64,000 nt of DNA, taken from Symsagittifera roscoffensis. Lineage: Eukaryota; Xenacoelomorpha; Acoela; Convolutidae. The stretch's first letter is position 1. Each line of letters starts with the position of its first letter. Below the pieces are notes generated by a model. The model did no database searches, was not told where the DNA came from, and saw only the letters and a list, made by a program, of their open reading frames with translations. Both the position numbers and the translations under genes were made by a program. The stretch lies in contig NC_087066.1 in NCBI RefSeq assembly GCF_963678635.1, positions 35,529,152-35,593,151 of the forward strand, in the 5' to 3' direction. Shown here piece by piece: positions 45,945 through 56,400 of this stretch.

Positions 45945-46260
45945 GAGTCTACTGAAAGAGTAAAAATTAATTGGCACAACGTGGTGAACAACATCATTAA
46001 CTACCACAGAACGAACAATTACATAACCGCCCAGCTTATGACGAGGATCTCACAAGCTACTTGAAGTCGAAGCAGCAGCACATTTTGGCAATCGTCTAAT
46101 GCAGACGAACAACTATCTTCTGCAGTACTCTCGTCTGGCATTACCTCTTCCAAGAGGAGAAGGCAAACAGGTAAGGTGGGACCCCTGATGAAGAACGGGA
46201 AGATGCTTGAGGACAAACAAGAGACTTCAGACAGGCTGAACACCTATTTTTAGTCAGTTT
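45945..46260 (+). pseudogene. LINE fragment, linker upstream of the RT domain
   Basis: A segment near 46,160-46,250 reads KVGPLMKNGKMLEDKQETSD then RLNTYF and stop. It matches the conserved linker of L2/CR1-type LINEs just before the RT (pattern GPL...G...LN.YF). The upstream part (45,960-46,150) is collinear with 47,395-47,580, showing two copies of the same LINE family. Confidence 0.55.
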
Positions 46261-46334
46261 TTGATGCCGAAGAGTTTGAAATAACACTAGTAGCAAAAAA
46301 ATTTCGTGGTAGCCAAAAATACAAAACTCTTGCT

Positions 46335-46520
46335 TTATCTGTTCTCTCAGTCAAGAAAAATTATTGTGGAACTTAAAAACAAAAAGAAAATCGAGATGGT
46401 TGGGACTCAAAACTAACACCTGCACATCTAGAAGTAAAAAATTCTTCAAAATTAATTATTTAATTCTTTGTTATTTTTCTTTAGTAAATCAGAAAGTCAA
46501 AAATTATCATGGTGAAAACC
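46335..46520 (-). repeat. Second tRNA-derived SINE family, copy 2
   Basis: Same arrangement and orientation as 45,765-45,935; shares CTCTCAGTCAA, AATCGAGATG and the anti-B-box GGGACTC. Confidence 0.55.
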
Positions 46521-46618
46521 GAAGTTACATCACTAGTCCTTCATCATTTCATTAATTAGGGAAAGCAAAAGAAAGTATGAAATGAAATAATTGTTAACAA
46601 ATTTCAATCTATTTTGTA

Positions 46619-47206
46619 CACTTGTGGACAAAATTAAACGCAAATTCTAGATTTTACCCAGTAAACTGCCTTTTTTCAATGTAAATTTTGGATAACATTT
46701 CCTTCGAAATTCAGTAAAATTTATACCTTGACCGAAATCAAATGATCAGAAAAACCATCTGTGAAAGTATCAATATTTGGTTTCAATGACTTACCAATGT
46801 AACCCGGGTCTGAAAATGCCAGTTTTCCTCATCTGCACTAAGTTTTTTACTTCATGTGAATATGTAAAAAACGTCTTGAGTTTAGTGAAAACTTCACTGA
46901 TTGTTTCCCTTTTCTCGCTGAGAATGTTTCACGTTGCATGAACAGAAAGATTATTCGAGAAAGATTTCACCACGATGCAAAACTTAGTGCAGATGAGGAA
47001 AACTGGCTTTTTCAGGCCCAGATTACATTGGTAAGTCATTCAAACCAAATATTGATCTTTTCACAGAAGGTTGGTCTGATCATTTGCTATCGGTCAATGC
47101 AAAATTTTTACTGAATTTTGAAAGAATTGTTGTCCAAAATATATATTGAAAGCAGGCATTTTACAGAGTAAAATCCTGAATTTGCGCTTACGTTTGTCCA
47201 CTAGTG
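46619..47206. mobile_element. Tc1/mariner-type foldback MITE, 588 bp
   Basis: The ends read CACTTGTGGACAAA (left) and CACTAGTGGACAAA (complement of right), flanked by TA on both sides (46,617-46,618 and 47,207-47,208), as in Tc1/mariner elements. The two halves are reverse complements for about 250 bases each, including GACTTACCAATGTAA and TTTTCCTCATCTGCAC. No transposase. A related fragment lies near 45,647-45,680. Confidence 0.85.
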
Positions 47207-48017
47207 TATGAGTATGTAGAAATTGGCCAATTTTTATTTGAGTTACAGATGTTTCATAATCTAGCAGCTACCTCGCTGTCTCAAAGCATAAACAGCCTCA
47301 ACAAAAGCGCGAAAAAACAAAAAGAGTGCATTGCTACAGGTATTCCTGGCCTCTCCCTCAACAATTATGCGCCGAACCAAAACAAATACCTTCGCCATCA
47401 ACGATGAGGGAAAAAATGATCAAGCACAACCTGGTAAACAACACCATTTACCAACAATGTGTCGAGAATCTCACGAGCTACTTGAAGTCGACAAACAGCA
47501 CATAGAGGCGATCGTCTAATGCAGACGAACTACTATTGTCTACATTACCTCTTGTCTGGTTTTGATTCTCTTCCAAAAGGAAAAGGCAAACCGGCCAGCC
47601 AGCCTAACTTCGATGGTCTATAAATGCCTTGAGCGACCAATTCAAGAGAAATTGATTTCCCATTTGAAAGAAAATGATTTACTTGGATATAGTCAGACGG
47701 GTTTCATGAATTTGCTCAATTTCTTTGAATAAATCGACTGGAAACTTGATTTGAAGACACCAGGCGCTGGGCTGTATCTGGATTCTCCAAAGCGTTTGAT
47801 AAAATGCCACGTAGACGTTGATTTGATAAAATCAAAGTCAATGAATTGTATGAGCAAATCAACAAAAAGATTGAGTCATGGCTTAAGAACAGGAAAAAAG
47901 AGTCGATATGGAAGGTCAGTTCTCAAACGGGGTGAATGTTCTGAGCGGAGTTCTAGTTCTCAGCCCTATGCTGATTCTTGTTTTATATCAATGATATAGA
48001 AGACTTTTAGTGAACAC

Positions 48018-48808
48018 AATAAAAAAGTTATATGTCAGTATTAATTAAAACAAAATACTAAAATACGAACGTTTCCGCTATAACTAGCATCATCAGGTAT
48101 GTTTAACTAAAAATCAAAGTATTTACAGTTAAAAAGATTCTTACAATCAAAATGATTAACATTAAAGTTCATGAGTATCTAATAATATAACGAAATTATT
48201 TAAAAAAAAGATTTTTTGGTTATTTTGTTTTTGGAGACTTTGCGCTCTTCAACCCATGACCGAAGTTTTTCCCCGAATTTGCTCACCTTTTTGAAACTAT
48301 TTCTAGCGTGAAATTAATATATTTTCCTCGTTTTTAATGTTTTAACTCGAAAAAAAAATCCAACGAAGCTGACATGCCTAATGTCAGACTAATATTTTAG
48401 TGTGGGCTCTCGGCTCTTGTACTGTTGCGGCTTGCGTTTTTTTGTATGGAGGGCCGCCAATGTTCATAACTTTTACACGTCATTAGTTTTGTAAATTAAT
48501 CCCCATTCAAATGCCTTAGATTATCCACAGCATTCTGAGACATGCTGTCCCTCTGGCGAATCTATCTTTTGATGCTCTGTTATCCGTGTGATTGCCCATG
48601 CACGTTTGCCCAACATAAGATAACAGGTGGAGTTTCATTCACTACATTCTATTTCGAAAACCACATGAGGTTACCATCACATTTTGACTGAGGCGACGGC
48701 AGGCAAATTTTCTTCTTGCGCCCTAACGCTTTGTCTTATAAGACCTTGATAAGACCCCACTCGATGTACTGTGGACCTGCCTAGTGGCCATCTTCATGAA
48801 CACTTTTG
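48018..48808 (-). mobile_element. Penelope-like element PLE3, 3' fragment nested in the LINE
   Basis: On the minus strand near 48,480-48,600 it reads LMLGKRAWAITRITEHQK and then DSPEGQHVSECCG, the middle of a Penelope GIY-YIG endonuclease. A hammerhead-like motif follows at 48,100-48,065. The insert is bracketed by GAAGACTTTTAGTGAACAC (47,999-48,017) and GAAGACGTCTTAGTAAACAC (48,809-48,828), an evident target duplication. It splits the LINE between INDIED and the FADD region. 5'-truncated and broken. Confidence 0.75.
48065..48100 (-). ncRNA. Hammerhead-like ribozyme motif 3, 3' of PLE3
   Basis: On the minus strand: ATAC, CTGATGA (48,096-48,090), a GCTA-GTTA-TAGC hairpin, GGAAACGTTC, GTAT. 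ATAC pairs with GTAT as the outer helix, so this copy has the best helix I of the three. The extra U after CTGATGA is again present, so it is a family feature and not a random change. Confidence 0.5.
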
Positions 48809-50082
48809 TGAAGACGTCTTAGTAAACACTTTTCTCAAGTTTGCCGATGATGCGAACTTTTTGAGCACTTCAAGAAACGACAAGGACAGAAAACTGCTGC
48901 AAGAATACTTGAAAAAGCTTTTTAGTCTGAGCGAACCTTGGGGAGAAGGAAAGCGATTTAGAAGTCATCGTCAATTGTTTTGGTAAAATACAAGACCGAT
49001 GCGTCAAAGCACCTAAAACAGCAGACTCGGTACTGAAAGTGATCAAAAGAACAGTCAAAAGCAGATCTAGATAAATCTCACGTTGCCTCTGTACAATTCC
49101 TCGATAAGATCTGACATTGTTTACTGTGGACTTTCAATAAACAAGTCCACAGGTGGACAATAAACTGCCGGGATGTGTACATGTCCACAGGTGGACAATA
49201 AACAAGTCCACCTTTTTTCTGAGGCCATACTTACAAAAAAAGGTGGAAAAAGTAGAGAAGATCCAAAAAAGCTTCAACAAAAATGATCGGAGGAACTGAT
49301 GGTTTCTCAAATGAAGAACAGCTAGACACACTTGGAAAGATAACTAAAAAGTCGAGGTTCCACAGGAACAATCTGATGTTGGTAAGATGAAACCAATAGA
49401 TTCTGCATAAATTCCAGGAGTGTGGATTCTGCATTAATTCCAGTGTTCCATGAATTCTGCATAAATTCTGCATAAATTCTTCAAGCTCTCTGAGAATCGT
49501 TAAATGAGAGAACATCCTTAGAAACTGGAAAAAAGAAGCTAAGTTCTCATTCCTTCCCGAGAAGAATTTAACAGGCTTGAAAACACTGAACTGCCGGGAT
49601 GTGTACATGAAATACTTTCAATGGGTCCAATGCATCCAATTTGAGACCAGCTGTTATCGAACTTTTCCTTTCACAAATGAGAAACCAAGAAACATCGGGT
49701 GAAATTTTATGTGAAAAAAAGGCCGCAGTAAAAGCATATGTAAAAAACTAAGGCTAAACCCAGGACATAAAGCGGTTGAGAAAACGAGAAAGTTTTTAAT
49801 ATATATTGGGTTGCTGGCTGTGCCGTTTGTTACTGGCGTTACTTTTGCTGCAAAGAGGAAAAAATTTACAAAAAAACCAAACTATTCAATGAAATAAGCA
49901 ATTTTTTTTTTAAAGTTGCAACCACTGAAAAGGTGATACCGAAAAAAACCACTTCCCATGAACAGAAGAAACAATATAAGTGATCAATTGCATTCTAACA
50001 TGAGGTTAACAGTTGTATGGTCTACCTGAGACAACCATACGACCAGATGTATGCGCATAGATAACCGAGATAGTCTGCGGTT

Positions 50083-50580
50083 GTGATGCTCCTCAGGTAT
50101 GTGGCCGACATTGTTCAAGCATTCAAAGGTGAGCCAACTCAATTTTTTGATGCCGCCAATTCTCTTAATCCAAACCTACAGTTCACTCTAGACAAAATGC
50201 ATACAGACCCCAAATTGCCTTTACTGGATTTGAACATAGTTGTATCACGAGATAAGAAGGTAAACTGGAATCAAAAACCATCAGACACTAGGACTACTTT
50301 GAACTACAGGAGCTGCGCCAACTCAGTTAAAAAGACTAGTGCTATTGAAGCACCGTACATAGAGTTTTTAGGAGTACATCTATTCGAGAGAAAACTGATA
50401 AAACTAAGAAAACTAATAGGGCGCAAGGGCTGGCAAACTATTAGCCTGATATTTTCCAAAAAAAAGTGGCAGCAGACGTCCTGTGCGAAATCCTTGAGGA
50501 TAAGGGCTCGCCTCTGGACAACGCTCTTTTTTAACTCAATCACCAAAAAATGTGAAACCACTGGTTCAAAATAGAGGTAA
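50083..50580 (+). pseudogene. Penelope-like element PLE2: RT palm fragment with altered YVDD box
   Basis: LLRYVADIVQAFKGEPTQFF, then ANSLNPNLQFTLDKMH and KLPLLDLNIVVSRDKKVNW, matches the Penelope RT around motif C and beyond. The catalytic box reads YVAD where YVDD is expected. The frame decays after about codon 90 and no endonuclease follows. It belongs to a different, more diverged lineage than PLE1. Non-functional. Confidence 0.75.
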
Positions 50581-50599
50581 CCAGAAGATATATTTTGCA

Positions 50600-53496
50600 A
50601 AGATGTTGTAAAAGTTAACCAAGTATTTTTTCCACGTGACTACAATCATTTTTATCAACGCTGAAATCAGCATTTTTTATTGACCTTGTAACAGTCGCCT
50701 ACTGCAATCACATATGAGGCTTAAGAAAAATAGGCCCTATAACCATTGGCTCAAGAGTCAGGGACACTATCTCTTGTGTTCTTCTACCTCAAGAACGGTC
50801 GGAGCCAATTCGGTTCGCTTGCGACATGAGACCAGAACTCGCTACAGCTTGAAGGCTACTACCAAAATATCCCCCACTCTAGAAAATAAGAACGTCCCCA
50901 TACTTAGGTCTCAAGATACCCAAAATACGCGAACGCCGTTAAAAACAGGGTCGGAACAATCCGTTAAGTTACTTTTTATTGGACAGTGGAACTTTGATCC
51001 ATTTCAGATGGATCAACCTAAAACTCGCCTTATCTCAACATAACAATCATAAAACACACTCGAGAAATTTAAATTGGGGACTCACATGTTGATGCACTCG
51101 AGTACAAGGAGTAATTAAATTGGTAAGCAACTCAAGAATTAGATAATATAACTAAACAAGTTTAATACTGGTCAGTTTTGGTAACAGAAGTAAATTCTGG
51201 CTCTAGAATTTGAGTTTTTATGAACCATTGGGACACTCAAGCTGTCCACCTTTCCATTGAAGGCTCACTCTAGTTCGTTCCCAATAGTCGTTCTTTCTTC
51301 TATTTATCGTCTCTCCTCCTATTTCGGGATAAGACAGCTCTACTCGTGTCCTATTTTATATCTGGAAATTGCGAATAGCAATTTCCCGCTGTTTTTCTTG
51401 AGTATTTTCCCGCAATTGTAAATTCGGATAATCTGATTTTTCACTTTCTGTTTTCAGTTGGTACGAGAAAACTGAGCATGACAGGCTCTATTCGAAATTT
51501 TGAAAATTAAAATTCCACTCCAAAATTACGTATTTTCGTGTCTCTCAAGGTCAAACTTCCAGACATGACCGACTGGCACATACTCCCCGGACTCAAGATC
51601 GGTGTCCTCATCGCGTGCTGTCGTTGTCAGTGAGTCCCCAGAAGCCCGAGTGTCACTCAAGATACAGTGCCAGTGGTCATTTACAGAAGTTTGCAGCAGA
51701 CTCAAGTTTATCTACCTTCCAAAATTCACGACCATATAAAATTTTCACACTATCGCTAAACAGCAATCAAAATCTGCACACACCTGTGAACAGGCGCAAT
51801 CAGTTTAGAAGCAGAAACTTGACACTGAATGTTTGGTCTTAAAGGATTTTTAGATTTCGACTCAAAACGTATGTGTATAAATCAAAACGTTCACTCATAA
51901 ACTTCCGTAAGAAACAAACTGAAAATTTCAATGAAAGTAACATTCGCCCAAATACTACACAGCGACGGAGCGTAGAAAAAGTACCTATTAACGACTGGCA
52001 GGCGTCAGTTACCTTAATCCTACTCGTTTTTCACCGTCTCGACCTTGCCAGTTGATTTTCTGGTCTGTCTAGGGCTAAGTAAAAAGTTACCATTTTTAGG
52101 CCATCAGTCAAACGACTTTTGATCAGCTTTCGTTTACATGCGAACACAACCACATAGCTGAGTCTCGGATCCTCAGACTACGTGATTGTCATTAAAAACA
52201 CGGCTCGAACAACCTATTTTAATATGTTTTTGTGTGACAGTTCTAAAATATCAAGTTACACCAGTGTTAATTTAAAGTTTCACGACATCCAAGTAGCTAT
52301 ATAGTTAGTTTTATACAGTCCCTTCACATAAACAGTCTCTGGGGGACCAAGCCTCCGCTCCCGTGATATTCCAGCGATAACGCTCTTTTTTCTCCTAATT
52401 TGCGTCCCGGGAGGGTTCCGTGGAATACTCCTTCCCCACTGAAGCTTCCTTGTCCACTAGTATCCGCTGACAAGTGTCTTATCGTGCGTTGTTGCCACGA
52501 TAAGAGGCTTCGTATTTCCGTCTCTTGTACGACTGTTTTTCACAATATCTGTCGTTGTTCTTATTTTCGTCACTTTTTTTGGCTCAAAATGGCCGTTTTT
52601 CGTATTTCTGAGAAATATCAACTTGATAATCGAAATTTTAAAAATAAATATTCCAGAATATTCTGACCCTCCTCTCAAGCACTTTTTTGCTGTTAAGGCC
52701 TTTTCTCTCTGATTCGTGCTTCGTCGGAAGGTTGCGCTGTGCCATCTGGCAGAATGGCACATACTCCCCAGACAGTCCCCATCAATGTCCCTATTGATCG
52801 CATAACACCGGGTTATCGTCAAGTATTTATCCAGTTTTCTGTAATAAATCTTACAAATCGCATAAGAAAATGAAATTTATCTACCCCACCTCAACTCACT
52901 ACGTGTTCACAAATGGCATCGTACTACATCTCACTGCCTTTTAACATTTTCACAAAATTTGCACCATGAGGAGTGTCCTAGATAAAATTTCTTTTCTGAC
53001 TACTTACGTCGTCTTGCCATAAAACTTCTTTTCGCTCTTTGTGATTAAAAAGTGGGACGTGGCACGGCCACGCACCCGTTAAAATTAACTTAACGTCACT
53101 CACCAAGTATAATCAGTTATTTATGCGGTCCTTTCAATATTAAAACTAAGAAACTCTGTGGCTAGGAAAGTTATTGAGTTACCCACCCTTCTCGAGCGAG
53201 TTTACTCAAACTTAGCATGTCGCCACAGTGAAATTGTGTCTTTCACAGGTTAAAAACTTCAATCGTGTTTAAATAGGTAAATATACTCACCTATGTTCTA
53301 TATATACATAAATAAATAGTCATAACTAAAATTTTTTTTTCAACAATTTAACAATTTTCAAAGTTTGGTTTGACCAAACTAAATCAAAACAAAAAGTTTC
53401 ACAAGTTCAATAATCAAAACTTGGTTGATTGGTTTAAGTTTTAGCATACAAAGACAATCAAGTTTTCTCTCCTTCTCTTCTTTTCTTCGTTCATCT
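50600..53496. other. Spacer between the retroelement cluster and the giant ORF
   Basis: No supportable gene. GC content rises in patches (51,230-51,660 and 52,320-52,800), unlike the AT-rich left side, so part of it may be 3' non-coding sequence of the element to the right. TGGCACATACTCCCC followed by A or G and GAC occurs at 51,570 and 52,755, and 52,755-52,800 resembles a stretch inside the 359-codon ORF. Short ORFs here are not recognisable. Confidence 0.4.
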
Positions 53497-56400
53497 TCAT
53501 TCCATCACTTCTCCATCTTGATCTTCAGCTTCGCTGTCTTCCAATACTTTCTCCAGCATGACCATGGAGTTGCGGGCCGTGCCCCAACTCTCCTGTTCCA
53601 ACAGCCTCGGTTTGCAACAAGGTAGCAAGTCAACATTAACCTTTTGCTCCCGGTTCCCGCAAAAGCTGTTGTGAAGACACAGGCTCACGTTTCGTTCTAG
53701 GTCAGCTCTTAAGACCTCTTTCTTTTCATCTTCAGTTACACAAGGCGCTCCAGCTACTCGCTTCACCGCCGTGGTGACCGTGTTTCTGTGCGTCAGGAAT
53801 GCTCTCTTATAGGCTCCTGGTCCTATATCTAGCTGGAAAGATTGATAGGCTTCCGTGTTCCTCGACATGTGACGCTTCGCGCGTTCATACATCCATGATG
53901 TCATCACTGCACGGAACCAAGGCATCAATCTTTGCCTTGACCATATTCTTTCAATGGCTTTAGGTATTCTCAGAACCTTGCAGGTGGTTCTGAAAATATC
54001 CAATTCATGACTCATCTTCACGTTGCTCAGCTGTTCAGGAGTCGGCACGGCCGTCTCCTGTTCACTTGTGTCCGCGTTAGCCTCCAGCCATCTCACTGCC
54101 AGCATGGCACTAACCACCACGATTGACACCTGTTGATTCTGATCGGGCAACCCCGTAGAGTATAACTCCTCCACGTCCCATACTAGCATCAGATTCCCGC
54201 GTTTGGGGTACCACAACGTCTGCGCCAAGCAGTGGCAAGGATACTCCCCATGGGTTCTCACTATGTTCCTTCGGGTCCGATACCCTGAGGCTCCCAGCAA
54301 CGGTTCCACCTCCATCAGAATTCTGTGTAAGTCGTCTTTCTTTTCTATGGTGGGGAATTCAGTGGGTAACGCTCCACTCGCTTTCTGTTTCTGGAACTCA
54401 CTCAAATTGCCTTCATTTAATCTCAGAAACTCTTCACCCACTACGTCTTGTAACTCGCCTTCAGATCTCTTCGGGACTGCCCGAAAGATCTTCGCCAATA
54501 AATCATAGGACCTCTCCGACATTCTGGCCAACCTCACGCACTTTGGCACCGAGAAAAGTTGGTCAATCAACACCTGCTGTGTCCTTGCATCCATCACCAT
54601 CATGTGTGTAGGATATCTACTACTGCAATATGGTGCGGAGTTTGAACCCACCAGATATTTTGAACCAGTCGGTTTATGATAGGCCTCACTATTTTTCAGA
54701 TTCATCTCGTTCTCCAGAGCTTCTCTCCAGCCTCCGATCTTCCGCTCCGTTTGCAATGCTCCAGGGAATACTTCCACGCTGAGGGACGTAACTAGCTCAT
54801 GGGCACGCTCCAGGCGCTCAAGCGATTCAATCGAACTCGTCATGCTACAAAATCCCAAGGCTGTGATCAAATTTACATCCGTCACCCCATGACAGTCCGC
54901 GACCAACTCCATACCACTCTTATCTGACATGCTCAATCTTCCGTACAATCGTGCCAGTCGCCGATGCTGCTCGTTCAGCGCAACTAGGCAGTGCCCCAGG
55001 TTACAAACATGTCCTTCCATCCCACTATATTGAGCCAAGCATGTGCCTTGCTTCAACCAATTGCTCGATGGACCTTCCTCGGACAGCTCCGTGGATGGGT
55101 TGCTCTTCCGCTTCGTCAACCTCATGGCCAGCAGATGATGTATCATGGCCAGATCATGCAAACTCGCGTCATCATCTAGGTCTAACGTGATATCCGCCGT
55201 CATGTCCCAGATAAAACCGGCGTTAGGATGAGGACACCAAGAAGGCTTCATGAGTTCCCACATCGTCACTAGACTGGTTTTCAAGGGACCGTCCCAAGAA
55301 CCACAATCAAAACTCACTTGCCCCTTTAGCTCGGGAACCGAGGGTTCGACCACTCGTTCTTCCAAGATAATTCCCAGCTTGGGTTGTTCCACCATCAGCA
55401 TTCCAGTTTCTTTAATACGTTCAACCCAGAAATTGAGTACTATGACTTGCTCATAGTCGAAGTACGCTTCCCTGGCTTCTTCATTCACGAAGGGATTATA
55501 CGCCATCCCCGGTATGCCAGACACATATTGGAACGACTTCAGTTTCCCTAGTGTTGCAAACTCTTTTTGTCCTTTGACTGCTTCAATCAACTCCCGGCTC
55601 ACTTTCAATTCTTTGTTGGAATATCTTCTCACTTCTTCCAACTTGCGATAGCTCTCCATGTCATTCGACTCCTTGTTTGGTACAGTCAACGGCATGTCCT
55701 GATACAGTTCCAGGAGTGCCCTAAGGAAGTTCCTTTCGCAATCAACTCCCTTTTGCCGAATGATCTTTATACATTCTCCCAAAACAGGTGTGGGGATACG
55801 ATCCACCACGAACCTGACAAAGCAAAGGGCATCCTTACGCTTAGCCCATGCTATCGCAGAATCGTCTTTTGAAATCAACGCTCGCAGAGCTTCCATCAAC
55901 TCCAGCTCCTGTTCCCGTGATTTCGAATCATTACTGGCTTCATACTCCGCCTTCTTGATGCCCATCAGGCACCAAGCCAACCGTACTTGCAGATCAGTTC
56001 TCATGCAAGGATGAGCCAGGTATGCTGCCACCGTAGCAGGTGCATGCATCGATTCGTCGAAGTATCTCTGGAGGGCCGCCCTCCAGGAGATTTCTAATAG
56101 CCTTTCCAACCCAATTTCGTTCGCTTCAGAGGACATTACCGTGCCGTATTCTTGTCGATTTAAGTTTGAGTTCTCCGTGAGCTCTTTCAGATATTCCTGC
56201 ATGGCTCGCTTCTCGCTCCAAGCCATCAGGTGCCCTCTCGCTGAGTTTCTGGCTTTAAACATCTCCACATAAACTCCTGCTGGATCTCCCATGTGGACTG
56301 ATTCCGGCACAGTGACTCGACTGTACTCGACCACGTCGAGTTGTCCTTCCAGCTTCAGCTTGGCTATGTTGGTCCGCGAGGGCCTGTAATCTTCAAGTCC

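Larger units (their letters stand above)
47395..49720 (+). pseudogene. L2/CR1-type LINE reverse transcriptase, decayed and interrupted
   Basis: Pieces in order: PASLTSMVYKCLERPIQEKL near 47,600; GYSQTGF and NLLNFFE; SGFSKAFDKMPRR near 47,790; KKIESWLKNRKKESIW near 47,870; FYINDIED at 47,983-48,004. After an inserted Penelope piece come LVNTFLKFADDANFLS with the FADD box at about 48,840, then VEKVEKIQKSF and SNEEQLDTLGK at 49,240-49,340, and a C-terminal tail to about 49,700. Many stops and frame changes occur, and direct repeats of GTCCACAGGTGGACAATAAA lie at 49,140-49,210. The order and motifs are those of a LINE RT; the endonuclease is not recognisable. It is dead. Confidence 0.8.
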
